Source: Pseudomonas alkylphenolica
GTDB lineage: Bacteria > Pseudomonadota > Gammaproteobacteria > Pseudomonadales > Pseudomonadaceae
Assembly (NCBI RefSeq): GCF_004025535.1
Contig: NZ_QJRG01000038.1
Coordinates: 62,001 to 126,000 of the forward strand
Length of the DNA stretch: 64,000 nt
Direction: 5' to 3'
The translations under genes were made by a program, and so were the position numbers. Within the stretch, counting starts at the first letter, position 1; each line of letters begins with the position of its first letter. Below the pieces are notes generated by a model. The model saw only the letters and a program-made list of their open reading frames with translations. It was not told where the DNA came from and did no database searches. Of this stretch, positions 1 through 7,945 are shown piece by piece.

Positions 1-406
1 TGACAGGCTCGCCGAGGTAGTCTTCGGCGGTCTTCTTCATTTTTTTCAGGATCTCGGCAGAGATCTGAGGCGGTGCCATTTTCTGGCCGTTGACTTCGAC
101 CCAGGCGTCGTTGTTGTCAGCCTTGACGATCTTGTACGGAACCATCTGGATGTCTTTCTGCACGACATCTTCGTCGAAACGACGACCGATCAGACGTTTT
201 ACTGCGTACAGGGTGTTGTGCGGATTGGTCACTGCCTGACGCTTGGCCGACTGACCGACCAGAATCTCGCCATCGTTGGCGTATGCAATGATCGACGGCG
301 TGGTACGAGCGCCTTCAGCGTTCTCGATTACCTTGACGTTGCCGTTTTCCAGAATGGAGACACACGAGTTGGTGGTCCCCAGGTCGATACCAATGATTTT
401 GCCCAT
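1..406 (-). CDS. dnaK: Chaperone DnaK (Hsp70), N-terminal part, runs off the left edge
   Basis: Hsp70 ATPase that binds unfolded peptides in the cytosol with GrpE (nucleotide exchange) and DnaJ. Only the first 135 codons lie in the window. The start (ATG at 406-404) reads [14 protein letters not shown], which contains the phosphate-1 loop of the actin/Hsp70 ATPase fold, followed by the conserved [13 protein letters not shown] and GRRFDE stretches. A good Shine-Dalgarno (GGGAGAG) precedes the ATG. It lies 101 bp downstream of grpE on the same strand and has its own heat-shock promoter beginning at the grpE stop codon. The C-terminal substrate domain is outside the window. Confidence 0.98.
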   Translation of the reverse strand, partial: MGKIIGIDLGTTNSCVSILENGNVKVIENAEGARTTPSIIAYANDGEILVGQSAKRQAVTNPHNTLYAVKRLIGRRFDEDVVQKDIQMVPYKIVKADNNDAWVEVNGQKMAPPQISAEILKKMKKTAEDYLGEPV

Positions 407-484
407 GTTCACTCTCCCGAAACTTGAATTTTGTTGCCGCAGCAGTGGTGGCTAACTGCGGTAATACTTGAATGCTTGACACCT

Positions 485-512
485 AGATGGGGGCGCCCGA
501 AACGATTTCAAG
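485..512 (-). promoter_or_regulatory. Sigma-32-type heat-shock promoter for dnaK
   Basis: On the minus strand, CTTGAA (512-507) is followed after 14 nt by CCCCATCT (492-485). This closely matches the sigma-32 consensus (CTTGAA, 13-15 nt, CCCCATNT). The -35 element overlaps the TGA stop of grpE (510-508). The expected start, near 478, gives a leader of about 70 nt before dnaK. Confidence 0.75.
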
Positions 513-1062
513 CCTGCTCGTCAATCGACGGCGAAACCGCTGCAGGGGCCTTGCTGACCACGACCATGGCCGGGCGCAGCAGGCGACCATTGAGCTGATA
601 GCCCTTCTGGAAGACCTTGAGTACGCTGTTGGGCTCGACCTCGGCGCTTTCCTGCATGGCCATTGCCTGGTGGTGCTCGGCGTTGAAGGGTTCGCCGTGC
701 GGGTCAATCGCCTCAAGGTTGTAGCGCTTGAGGGTGTCGTGGAACATCTTCAGGGTGAGCTCGATGCCCTCGCGCATTGGGCGAATGCTCTCGTCGTCCG
801 GGCTGGAAAGCTCCAGGCCGCGCTCCAGGCTGTCGATAACCGGCAGCAGGTCGCCGGCGAATTTTTCCAGCGCAAACTTGTGCGCCTTCTCGACATCCTG
901 TTCGGCACGGCGACGGATGTTCTGCAAGTCGGCAGCGGTACGCAGGGATTGATCCTGGGCCGCCGCCAGCTGCTCTTCGAGCACCTGCACGCGGGCGCTC
1001 AGGTCTTGTGCGCCAGTTTCTTCGGCGTTCAGATTCTGTTCATCCAGCTGTTCGTCAGCCAT
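508..1062 (-). CDS. grpE: Nucleotide exchange factor GrpE
   Basis: Homodimeric cochaperone that releases ADP from DnaK. The start at 1062 gives 184 aa ([10 protein letters not shown]...), the usual Pseudomonas length, and is preceded by GAGGAG. An in-frame upstream extension to 1188 has no ribosome site and would run through the heat-shock promoter, so it was rejected. The acidic, helical N-terminal half (about residues 1-100) contains the long coiled-coil region. The C-terminal beta domain carries the family signature, with [16 protein letters not shown] near residues 150-166. It lies upstream of dnaK and is probably co-transcribed with it from the promoter at 1117-1147. Confidence 0.97.
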   Translation of the reverse strand: MADEQLDEQNLNAEETGAQDLSARVQVLEEQLAAAQDQSLRTAADLQNIRRRAEQDVEKAHKFALEKFAGDLLPVIDSLERGLELSSPDDESIRPMREGIELTLKMFHDTLKRYNLEAIDPHGEPFNAEHHQAMAMQESAEVEPNSVLKVFQKGYQLNGRLLRPAMVVVSKAPAAVSPSIDEQA

Positions 1063-1116
1063 AAAATCTCTCCTCTCGAATAATGTCAGCGAGCTGAACT
1101 CGCGCTTCTGCCGGCT

Positions 1117-1147
1117 ATATGGGGTCGTAAAACCCAGGTTCAAGGGG
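1117..1147 (-). promoter_or_regulatory. Sigma-32-type heat-shock promoter for grpE
   Basis: The minus strand reads CCCCTTGAA (1147-1139), a 14-nt spacer, then CCCCATAT (1124-1117). Both boxes are nearly consensus for sigma-32. The predicted start, near 1110, leaves a leader of about 48 nt to the grpE ATG. The spacer equals that of the dnaK promoter. Confidence 0.82.
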
Positions 1148-1252
1148 TAGAGAACGTCACACGCCGATTCGTTCATAACCCATCGCAATCAGAACAGCCG
1201 ACTGATAACCAAATCGAACTAAGCGCAGCCATTGCCAGTGGATTTTAAAACA

Positions 1253-1268
1253 CTGTATAAATAACCAG
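1253..1268 (+). promoter_or_regulatory. LexA (SOS) box upstream of recN
   Basis: CTGTATAAATAACCAG has the CTG-N10-CAG architecture with the AT-rich TATAAATA core of gamma-proteobacterial LexA sites. It lies 25 bp before the recN ATG, where LexA binding would block initiation. The same gap carries the divergent heat-shock promoter of grpE. Confidence 0.85.
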
Positions 1269-1292
1269 ACTTCTCGCCTGGGAGCCGCCCCA

Positions 1293-2966
1293 ATGCTGGT
1301 GCACCTGTCTGTACACAACTATGCCATCGTCGAACACCTGGACCTGGAGCTCGCCCGAGGAATGAGCGTCATTACCGGTGAAACCGGTGCCGGCAAATCG
1401 ATCATGCTCGACGCCCTGGGCCTGACCCTGGGTGATCGTGCCGACAGCGGCGTGGTACGCCCAGGTGCCGACAAGGCCGACATCCTCGCCACTTTCGACC
1501 TTGTGGATATCCCCGAAGCCCGCACCTGGCTGGCCGAACGCGACCTGGACAACGACGGCCCATGCATCCTGCGCCGGGTCATCACTGCCGAAGGGCGCAG
1601 CCGCGGCTACATAAACGGCACCCCTTGCCCGCTTGGCGACCTCAAGGCTCTGGGCGAACTGCTCATCGATATCCACAGCCAGCACGAACACCAGTCGCTG
1701 CTGAAGACTGACACCCATCGGCGACTGCTCGACGAATATGCCGGCGCCACCGACCTGGCCCGCCAGGTACAACTGGCGGCCCAGCGCTGGCGCCAGACCC
1801 GCCAGGAACTCGAGCGCCTGTCCAACTCGGGCGACGAGCAACGGGCCCAGCATCAACTGCTCAGCTACCAGCTCGAAGAGCTCGACAACCTGGGCCTTGG
1901 CGAGAACGAATTGGAGCAACTGGAACAGGAACACAAGAACCTGACCAACGCCGAAGCCTTGTTCGGCATCTGCCGCCAGGTCATCGACCACTGCAGCGAG
2001 AACGACTCAGGCAACGTGCTCAACGCCCTGACCGCCAGCCTCAACCGCCTGACCGCCGTGCAAAATGCCCCCAAGGCACTGGGCGAAGCTGCCAACATGA
2101 TCGCCAGCGCGCAAATCCAGGTTGAAGAAGCGGTGGGTGAGCTCAACCGCTTCCTCGATCACTTCGACGCCGACCCGGCGCGCCTGCAGCAGCTCGAAGA
2201 GCGTCTCGACAACATCTATACACTGGCGCGCAAACACCGCGTACACCCAACCGAACTGTCCAGCCTGCAACAACGATTGCTGGAGGAGCTCGAAGGCCTC
2301 AACGCCAATGACGAGTCGATCGAGCGCCTTGCCGATGAGCTGGCCGCCTTTGCCCGCCACTACCAGGACAAGGCCATCGAGCTGAGCGGGCTGCGCAAGC
2401 AGGCAGCCACTCAGCTGGCCGGTGCCGTGGAACAGGAGATCCAGCGCCTGGGCATGCCCGGCGGCCGCTTCAGCATCGAGCTGCACACCAACGACAGTGA
2501 CGAGTTGTCACCGCATGGCCTGGAACAGGTGGAATTACTGGTCAGCGCCAACCCGGGCCAACCGCTCAAGGGCCTGGCAAAAGTCGCCTCTGGTGGCGAG
2601 CTGTCACGGATCAGCCTGGCGATCCAGGTCATTACTGCGCAAACCTCTCGCATCCCGACCCTGGTCTTCGATGAAGTCGATGTGGGTATCGGCGGCCCAA
2701 CTGCCGAAATCGTTGGCCAACTACTGCGCCGCCTGGGCGAGCGTGGCCAGGTACTGACCGTCACGCACCTGCCACAGGTGGCGGCACAAGGTCACCACCA
2801 TCTGTTCGTGCACAAGGTGCGCAACAGCGATGCCACCCATACCGCAGTGGCCAACCTTGGCAAACGTGAACGTGTAGAAGAAGTGGCGCGGATGCTCGGC
2901 GGCATTGACCTGACCAAGGAATCGCTGGCTCACGCCCGCAAAATGGTCGTGACCAGCAAAGCCTGA
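1293..2966 (+). CDS. recN: DNA repair protein RecN
   Basis: SMC-like ATPase used in recombinational repair of double-strand breaks. The 557-aa length is normal for the family. Visible motifs are Walker A GETGAGKS at residues 29-36, a central helical and coiled-coil part (about 150-370), the ABC signature ASGGELSRISLA (about 430) and Walker B LVFDEVDVGIGG (about 455-467). The ATG is preceded by GGGAG about 10 bases upstream. The LexA box immediately upstream indicates SOS induction, as known for recN elsewhere. It is divergent from grpE and ends at a hairpin shared with fur. Confidence 0.97.
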   Translation: MLVHLSVHNYAIVEHLDLELARGMSVITGETGAGKSIMLDALGLTLGDRADSGVVRPGADKADILATFDLVDIPEARTWLAERDLDNDGPCILRRVITAEGRSRGYINGTPCPLGDLKALGELLIDIHSQHEHQSLLKTDTHRRLLDEYAGATDLARQVQLAAQRWRQTRQELERLSNSGDEQRAQHQLLSYQLEELDNLGLGENELEQLEQEHKNLTNAEALFGICRQVIDHCSENDSGNVLNALTASLNRLTAVQNAPKALGEAANMIASAQIQVEEAVGELNRFLDHFDADPARLQQLEERLDNIYTLARKHRVHPTELSSLQQRLLEELEGLNANDESIERLADELAAFARHYQDKAIELSGLRKQAATQLAGAVEQEIQRLGMPGGRFSIELHTNDSDELSPHGLEQVELLVSANPGQPLKGLAKVASGGELSRISLAIQVITAQTSRIPTLVFDEVDVGIGGPTAEIVGQLLRRLGERGQVLTVTHLPQVAAQGHHHLFVHKVRNSDATHTAVANLGKRERVEEVARMLGGIDLTKESLAHARKMVVTSKA

Positions 2967-2985
2967 AGCGAAGGCCAGAAAACAC

Positions 2986-3010
2986 AAAGGCGACCTGAGG
3001 TCGCCTTTGT
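2986..3010. terminator. Bidirectional terminator between recN and fur
   Basis: An 11-bp perfect stem, CAAAGGCGACC / GGTCGCCTTTG, with a TGA loop lies between the convergent ends of recN and fur. Confidence 0.8.
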
Positions 3011-3034
3011 TGTCACACACGAAGAAATAATTGC

Positions 3035-3439
3035 TTACTTTTTCTTGCGCACGTACAGGACCAGATTATGGTCGACCAGGTCGTAACCGTGCTCAGCAAC
3101 GATTTCCTTCTGGCGCTTTTCAATTTCGCTATCGAAAAACTCGATAACTTCGCCAGACTCCACGTTAACCATGTGGTCGTGGTGGCCGCCATCGGCCAGC
3201 TCGAATACGGCGTGACCGCCATCGAAGTTGTGGCGCACAACCAGGCCTGCGGCTTCGAATTGGGTCAGTACACGGTAAACCGTGGCCAGACCTACATCTT
3301 CGCCGGCCTCCATCAGCGCCTTGTAGACATCCTCGGCACTCATGTGACGCTGCTCGGTAGAGTCGAGCATCTGTAGAATTTTTACTCGAGGCAGGGTCAC
3401 CTTGAGACCAGCTTTGCGCAGTTCGCTATTTTCAACCAT
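3035..3439 (-). CDS. fur: Ferric uptake regulator Fur
   Basis: Fe(II)-dependent dimeric repressor of iron acquisition genes. The start at 3439 gives 134 aa (MVENSELRKAGLK...), matching Pseudomonas Fur; the longer in-frame opening has no support. The winged-helix DNA-binding domain occupies about residues 1-82, including DVGLATVYRVL. The metal site GGHHDHMV follows at about residues 84-91. No cysteine is present anywhere in the protein, so the CxxC structural zinc site of E. coli Fur is absent. The gene is divergent from bamE with a 97-bp shared promoter region, an arrangement known from P. aeruginosa fur-omlA. Targets in this window may include the sites at 22161, 23676 and 30753. Confidence 0.97.
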   Translation of the reverse strand: MVENSELRKAGLKVTLPRVKILQMLDSTEQRHMSAEDVYKALMEAGEDVGLATVYRVLTQFEAAGLVVRHNFDGGHAVFELADGGHHDHMVNVESGEVIEFFDSEIEKRQKEIVAEHGYDLVDHNLVLYVRKKK

Positions 3440-3463
3440 GGTCAGCTTTCTCGCCGATGCTGC

Positions 3464-3492
3464 TTCGCAGCTTCTCTGAATACGGGTATGAT
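3464..3492 (+). promoter_or_regulatory. Probable sigma-70 promoter of bamE
   Basis: TTCGCA (3464-3469), a 17-nt spacer and TATGAT (3487-3492). Initiation near 3499 would give a leader of about 38 nt. It overlaps the divergent fur control region. Confidence 0.55.
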
Positions 3493-3536
3493 CGGGGTTT
3501 ACGTTGTCCAGCCAAGATAGTGGAAGTCGCCCACCG

Positions 3537-4073
3537 ATGCAAAACACCAAGCTCTTGCTAACCAGCCTCACCTTTGTGGGACTGCTCGCACTCGCCGGTT
3601 GCTCGTTCCCCGGGGTTTACAAAATCGACATCCAGCAGGGCAATGTCGTCACGCAAGACATGATAGACCAATTACGCCCCGGAATGACCCGTCGGCAAGT
3701 AAGGTTTATCATGGGCAACCCGTTGATCCAGGATACCTTCCATACCAATCGTTGGGATTATCTGTACAGCCTGCAGCCAGGTGGCGGTGAACGCCAGCAG
3801 GAGCGCATGAGCATCTTCTTCAACGAGAACGATCAACTGGTCAGCCTGTCCGGCGACTTCATGCCGGGCGTCAGCCGCGACCAGGAAATTCTCGGTGGCA
3901 GCGGCGACACCAGCGTCGCCCCGGTCGAAACAGGCACTACCCAGCCGGTCGAGCCGGTCAAGGAAACCCCAGCCAAGCCGGGCTCCCTTGAAGAGAAGAT
4001 CCAGAAAGAAGTCGATACCATTGAAACCATTCCGGTACCGACCCCTGCACCACTGGAAGTCTCGCCGCAATAA
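3537..4073 (+). CDS. bamE: Outer membrane assembly lipoprotein BamE (OmlA/SmpA)
   Basis: Lipoprotein subunit of the BAM complex that inserts beta-barrel proteins in the outer membrane. The chosen ATG gives 178 aa with a signal peptide ending in the lipobox LAGC, so Cys22 is the predicted acylated residue. The SmpA/OmlA core follows, with [25 protein letters not shown] and WDYLY segments (about residues 28-90). The C-terminal third is rich in Pro, Thr, Val and Glu and probably disordered, as in other Pseudomonas OmlA proteins. It is divergent from fur and ends at a strong terminator. Confidence 0.96.
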   Translation: MQNTKLLLTSLTFVGLLALAGCSFPGVYKIDIQQGNVVTQDMIDQLRPGMTRRQVRFIMGNPLIQDTFHTNRWDYLYSLQPGGGERQQERMSIFFNENDQLVSLSGDFMPGVSRDQEILGGSGDTSVAPVETGTTQPVEPVKETPAKPGSLEEKIQKEVDTIETIPVPTPAPLEVSPQ

Positions 4074-4090
4074 GCCCATTGCTGACAAAG

Positions 4091-4117
4091 AAAAGCCCGG
4101 ACATTCCGGGCTTTTTT
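4091..4117. terminator. Bidirectional rho-independent terminator between bamE and rnfH
   Basis: AAAGCCCGG, ACATT loop, CCGGGCTTTTTT. A T-run follows on the plus strand and an A-rich 5' side serves the minus strand. It lies between two convergent genes. Confidence 0.88.
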
Positions 4118-4122
4118 GTGCC

Positions 4123-4440
4123 TCAGCGCTTGGCTTTTTTGAACACCCTCGCCACTTTGTCGGCGCGCTGCTTGCGCACTTCCTTGGGGTCGATCATCAA
4201 CGGCCGATACACCTCGATGCGATCACCGTCGACAACAGTTTGCTGATCAGCCTCTTTGACGACCTTGCCGAAGATACCCAGCGGGCAGGCTTCTGCATCA
4301 AGCCCCGGCACCTGCTCGGCGAGCCCCGACAATCGCACGGCCTCACGCAATGTGGTACCGGCCGCGACCTCTAACGTCAGGAGCCATTGCTGTTCGGCGG
4401 TTGCGTAGGCAACCTCTACCTGCAACAGGTGCTCAGCCAT
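4123..4440 (-). CDS. rnfH: RnfH family ubiquitin-like protein
   Basis: Small protein of the RnfH (UPF0125) family with a beta-grasp fold; its molecular role is not established. The 105-aa length is typical. Conserved parts are VEVAYAT at the N-terminus, the central CPLGIFGKV and the IEVYRPLMIDPKEVRKQRA segment, followed by a basic tail. It overlaps ratA by 8 bp on the same strand, the widely conserved ratA-rnfH pairing. RnfH has also been treated as the antitoxin-like partner of RatA, but that is not settled. Confidence 0.92.
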   Translation of the reverse strand: MAEHLLQVEVAYATAEQQWLLTLEVAAGTTLREAVRLSGLAEQVPGLDAEACPLGIFGKVVKEADQQTVVDGDRIEVYRPLMIDPKEVRKQRADKVARVFKKAKR

Positions 4441-4867
4441 TGAATTGCTTGGCCCGCTGGCAGAATGCGTCTACCAGGGTATTGGCCGCCTGGTTGAAGA
4501 GCGGGCCCAAGGTGGCACGCACCAGCGGCCCGGCATAGTCGAAGGACAAGTCCAGACTGATCTTGCAGGCCTTCTCACCCAAGGGCTTGAATATCCACAG
4601 CCCATGCAGCTGATTGAAGGGCCCCTCCTCCAGGTTCATCTCGATTGACTGCCCGGGCACCAGCACATTGCGGGTAACAAACTTCTGGCTCATCCCGCCC
4701 TTGGCAACCTCCAGGCTGGCACGCATCAGCGTGTCACTGACTTCGAGCACCGTGCTGGCCGAGCACCAGGGCAGAAACTCCGGGTAGCGCGCTACATCAT
4801 TGACCAGGTCGTACAACGCCTGGGCGGGATAAGGCAGCAGAGCCGAGCGTTGAATATGGGTAGTCAT
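4433..4867 (-). CDS. ratA: RatA / START-domain protein (coenzyme Q-binding COQ10 family)
   Basis: Polyketide cyclase/START (SRPBCC) fold protein of 144 aa. The E. coli member is reported to inhibit 70S ribosome association; relatives bind ubiquinone. The start at 4867 (MTTHIQRSALLPYP) is the conserved one; the upstream in-frame extension was discarded. Family features include LYDLVNDVARYPEFLPWC (residues about 17-34) and the hydrophobic C-terminal helix ANTLVDAFCQRAK. It is translationally coupled to rnfH and begins only 7 bp from the end of the transporter upstream. Confidence 0.9.
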   Translation of the reverse strand: MTTHIQRSALLPYPAQALYDLVNDVARYPEFLPWCSASTVLEVSDTLMRASLEVAKGGMSQKFVTRNVLVPGQSIEMNLEEGPFNQLHGLWIFKPLGEKACKISLDLSFDYAGPLVRATLGPLFNQAANTLVDAFCQRAKQFNG

Positions 4868-4874
4868 CCAGGTG

Positions 4875-6278
4875 TCACTTCCAAAGCTGAGCGGCAAACA
4901 CAATCAGAATGCCGAGGGGCGCCACATAGCGCATCAAGAAGAAAGTCAGAGCAAACAACAACGGGCTGCGCATGGCCAACTCGTCGCGCACCGCCTCACG
5001 GCCCATGATCCAACCGGCGAAAATCACAAAACACAATCCACCCAACGGCAACATGACCCGCGAGGTGAAGAAATCGATCACCCCGAAGAAATCCAGGCCG
5101 CCGCTCGCTCCCCACTGGTAGAGCTGCAGGCCGCTGCCGTCGTTCACAAAAAAGCGCGCCTGCTGCCAGATATTGAATGAAAACACCGTGCCCAAGCCAA
5201 CCAACCAGCAACTGAATGCCAGCCAGGTTGTGATCCAGCCACGACGCACACCGGTGCGCTCCACCAGGTAGGCCACCATTGGCTCCAGCAAAGAAATCGC
5301 CGAACTCCAGGCCGCCACCGCCACTAGAACAAAGAATACGACGCCCATCAACTGGCCAAACGCCACATTGCCGAATGCAAATGGCAGGGCAACGAACATC
5401 AGGCCCGGGCCTTCGCTGGGGTTCAGCCCGGCAGCAAAAACGATAGGGAACAAGGCCAGGCCGGCCAACAGCGAAACAAAGGTATCGAGCAGCGCGACGG
5501 CGACAATGGTGCCGCCAATCGACGCACCTTTGGGCATGTAGGCGCCGTAGATCAACAGCGAGCCGACACCGACACTCAACGAAAAGAAGGCATGCCCCAT
5601 GGCAGGCAGCAAGCCGTCGAGCAGGCGCGAGGTGTCAAAGTCGAACATGAAATGCAGACCCTGCATGAAGTGCCCGGTGGTCAGGCTGTAGCCCAGCAGG
5701 ATCACCAGCAGCAGGAACAGTAGCGGCATCATGATGCGCAGACTCTTCTCCAGGCCTGCCACCACACCGCGCGCAATCACCAGCGCCGAAAGCAGCATGA
5801 ACAGGCTGTGCCACAGCACAAGCCGCCAGGGATCGCTGATGACCCCATTGAAGTAGGTGCCGACCTGGTCGGCCGTCACGCCCTGAAAGTCGCCTTTGCC
5901 CATGCTGATGATGTAATCGAACGACCAGCCACCGACCACGCTGTAGAACGACAGGATCAACAGCGCCGTGATCATTCCGGCAAACGCCCACCAGGACCAG
6001 CGCGGTGAGTGCCCTGCCTCTAGCGCCAGGTCACGCAGGGCGTTGGCCGGGCTCTGGCGGGTACGGCGGCCGATCAGGGTTTCAGCGAGCATCACCGGGA
6101 TGCCGATCAGGGCAATGCAGGCCAGGAACACCAGCACAAAGGCTCCGCCACCGTAGACACCGACCATGTAGGGGAATTTCCAGATACTTCCCAGCCCTAC
6201 TGCAGCACCGGTTGCCGCCAGTACAAACACCCAGCGACTGGCCCAGCCACCATGGACAGAAACCTTGTCCGTCGACAT
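4875..6278 (-). CDS. Sodium-dependent transporter, neurotransmitter:sodium symporter (SNF/LeuT) family
   Basis: Inner-membrane symporter using Na+ to import an amino acid or amine; the substrate cannot be read from sequence. The ATG at 6278 gives 467 aa; a TTG four codons upstream is less likely. TM1 carries the family motif [21 protein letters not shown] (about residues 21-41), with the unwound helix and Na+ ligands characteristic of LeuT. About eleven hydrophobic segments follow, consistent with many bacterial members that lack TM12. It precedes ratA by 7 bp and is divergent from smpB. Confidence 0.9.
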   Translation of the reverse strand: MSTDKVSVHGGWASRWVFVLAATGAAVGLGSIWKFPYMVGVYGGGAFVLVFLACIALIGIPVMLAETLIGRRTRQSPANALRDLALEAGHSPRWSWWAFAGMITALLILSFYSVVGGWSFDYIISMGKGDFQGVTADQVGTYFNGVISDPWRLVLWHSLFMLLSALVIARGVVAGLEKSLRIMMPLLFLLLVILLGYSLTTGHFMQGLHFMFDFDTSRLLDGLLPAMGHAFFSLSVGVGSLLIYGAYMPKGASIGGTIVAVALLDTFVSLLAGLALFPIVFAAGLNPSEGPGLMFVALPFAFGNVAFGQLMGVVFFVLVAVAAWSSAISLLEPMVAYLVERTGVRRGWITTWLAFSCWLVGLGTVFSFNIWQQARFFVNDGSGLQLYQWGASGGLDFFGVIDFFTSRVMLPLGGLCFVIFAGWIMGREAVRDELAMRSPLLFALTFFLMRYVAPLGILIVFAAQLWK

Positions 6279-6379
6279 CAACACGCTCAACTGTGGAAAA
6301 AATGAGCGCGCATTGTCCGGGATTCAACTCACAGGCTCAAGCGCACTGCTACCCCGTAGCCGACAGCGCGACGACTGCC

Positions 6380-6385
6380 TATAAT
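6380..6385 (+). promoter_or_regulatory. -10 element TATAAT immediately before smpB
   Basis: A perfect TATAAT ends 9 bp before the smpB ATG. The expected start (about 6392) leaves an extremely short leader, and no Shine-Dalgarno is visible. No good -35 is seen at 17 nt, so the call rests on the -10 alone. Confidence 0.5.
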
Positions 6386-6394
6386 GCCGCCCCT

Positions 6395-6877
6395 ATGGCT
6401 AAACAAAAGAAACATCCGACAGGGACCATCGCGCAGAATAAAAAGGCGCGACACGATTACTTCATCGAGCACAAGTTCGAGGCCGGATTGGTCCTGTCCG
6501 GTTGGGAAGTAAAAAGTCTGCGTGCCGGCAAGGCGCATCTGACCGACAGTTACGTGGTGCTCAAAGATGGCGAGGCCTGGCTGATGGGCAGCCATATCAC
6601 GCCACTGACCGCGGCCAGCACCCATGTCATTGCCGACCCGACACGTACCCGCAAACTGCTGCTCAACAAGCGCGAGCTGGAACGCATTCATGCTGCCGTA
6701 CAGCAAAAGGGCTACACCTGCGTGGCCTTGTCGATCTACTGGAGCAAGCACCTGATCAAGTGCGAGATCGCACTGGGCAAGGGCAAGAAGGAATACGACA
6801 AGCGCGATACACAGCGTGAACGTGATTCCGACCGCGAACTGCAGCGTGCAGTGCGCAACAAGGGCAAGGAAGACTGA
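6395..6877 (+). CDS. smpB: SsrA-binding protein SmpB
   Basis: Binds tmRNA and delivers it to stalled ribosomes for trans-translation. The ATG at 6395 gives 160 aa ([10 protein letters not shown]...), the standard length. The OB-fold core includes [17 protein letters not shown] and a [10 protein letters not shown] stretch. The C-terminal tail is strongly basic ([20 protein letters not shown]), as needed to mimic mRNA in the channel. A much longer in-frame extension upstream is not credible because it overlaps the divergent transporter. Its RNA partner ssrA lies 7.3 kb downstream. Confidence 0.97.
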   Translation: MAKQKKHPTGTIAQNKKARHDYFIEHKFEAGLVLSGWEVKSLRAGKAHLTDSYVVLKDGEAWLMGSHITPLTAASTHVIADPTRTRKLLLNKRELERIHAAVQQKGYTCVALSIYWSKHLIKCEIALGKGKKEYDKRDTQRERDSDRELQRAVRNKGKED

Positions 6878-6885
6878 GTCTTTCT

Positions 6886-6910
6886 GGCAGGCGGCCTGAG
6901 GTCGCCTGCC
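6886..6910. terminator. Hairpin between smpB and lldR
   Basis: GGCAGGCGGCC, TGA loop, GGTCGCCTGCC, with one G-T pair in an 11-bp stem. It lies between convergent genes. There is no clear T-run, so termination strength is uncertain. Confidence 0.65.
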
Positions 6911-6923
6911 TTGCCATTACGCA

Positions 6924-7691
6924 CTAACGCCCGATACGCCGCTCTGCCCGCGCTGTTCGCTGCACTTCCTGGCGCACTTCGTCGAGCACTTCCTGCACGT
7001 ACAGAATGTGCCGGCTGGACACTTCGCGCGCATCCTCCGCACGCCCTTCCACAATCGCCAGGTACAGCTCCCGGTGCTGACTGATCAGCATGTCTCGGGT
7101 TTCGGCACGCTGCTTGTACATACCGCCAATGTTGGTAACCACGTTGCGCTTGAGCAGGTCGAACAGACCACGAATGGTGTGCAACAACACCGCGTTGTGG
7201 CTGGCCTCGGCAATCGCCAGGTGGAAACGCGCATCGGCTGCGCCCTCCTCGGCCCGGTCCACTTCAGCGGAGCGCGAATAACAATCCTGCAAGGTGTCGA
7301 ACGCAGCCTTGAGCCGTTGACGGTCAGGTTCCGTGGCGCGGATTGCCGCGTAATAGGCACACGACGCTTCCAGGGTGTGACGGAACTCAAGCAGATCACG
7401 CTGGGCTTCCGGGTTGCTTTCAAGCAATTGCAACAAGGGGTCGCTGAAGGTTGTGCCCAGTGACTCGGCCACGTAGTTACCACCGCCCTGGCGACTGACC
7501 AACAAACCTTTTGCCACCAGCTTCTGGATTGCTTCGCGCAATGACGGTCGCGACACCCCGAACTGTTCGGCCAATGCCCGTTCGGCAGGCAGCCGCTGGC
7601 CGGCAGCCAAGGTGCCTTCAAGAATCATCCCCTCAAGCCGCTCGACAATATCGTCGGACAAACGGCGTTGGCGGACCTGATCAAAAACCAT
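6924..7691 (-). CDS. lldR: Lactate-responsive GntR/FCD regulator LldR
   Basis: Transcription factor expected to repress lldPDE until lactate binds. The ATG at 7691 gives 255 aa and has GGAG eight bases upstream; the GTG three codons earlier is weaker. The winged-helix GntR domain is at about residues 1-75, with the recognition segment FGVSRPSLREAIQKL. The all-helical FCD effector domain follows (about 95-225), with candidate metal/ligand residues in DARFHLAIAEASHN and the late histidine in SRHILY. It is divergent from lldP with a perfect palindrome in the shared gap. The homologous arrangement is known in P. aeruginosa and P. putida. Confidence 0.9.
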   Translation of the reverse strand: MVFDQVRQRRLSDDIVERLEGMILEGTLAAGQRLPAERALAEQFGVSRPSLREAIQKLVAKGLLVSRQGGGNYVAESLGTTFSDPLLQLLESNPEAQRDLLEFRHTLEASCAYYAAIRATEPDRQRLKAAFDTLQDCYSRSAEVDRAEEGAADARFHLAIAEASHNAVLLHTIRGLFDLLKRNVVTNIGGMYKQRAETRDMLISQHRELYLAIVEGRAEDAREVSSRHILYVQEVLDEVRQEVQRTARAERRIGR

Positions 7692-7836
7692 CACATGCAC
7701 TCCACAAGCCCAAGAACGTTTGGGGCCGTCTATTTTGGCCTATCCGCCTCTCGCCGACACCCATCAGTTGGCAAATTTCCCAGCTATTCAGGCCTCGCGC
7801 CCGCCTCTGCTCCGACGAAAGTTTTGCCGAGACAAA

Positions 7837-7866
7837 TTGACACACCCGCTACGAGGCTTTTAACCT
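7837..7866 (+). promoter_or_regulatory. Probable sigma-70 promoter of lldPDE
   Basis: TTGACA (7837-7842) is a perfect -35. TAACCT at 7861-7866, after an 18-nt spacer, is the best -10 candidate. Transcription would start near 7873, just upstream of the palindrome at 7884, so a bound repressor would block elongation or open-complex escape. Confidence 0.55.
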
Positions 7867-7883
7867 AGCGCCTCGACATTGTA

Positions 7884-7900
7884 AATTGGTATTACCAATT
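7884..7900. promoter_or_regulatory. LldR operator, perfect 17-bp palindrome
   Basis: AATTGGTATTACCAATT is a perfect inverted repeat around a central T. It contains TGGTATTACCA, matching the TNGTNNNACNA half-site pattern of FadR-subfamily GntR regulators, including LldR. It lies 46 bp before the lldP start. Confidence 0.8.
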
Positions 7901-7945
7901 ATCCAATGCCAGCGTCAGACCAACAACAATTAGGGGCCACCCCAT

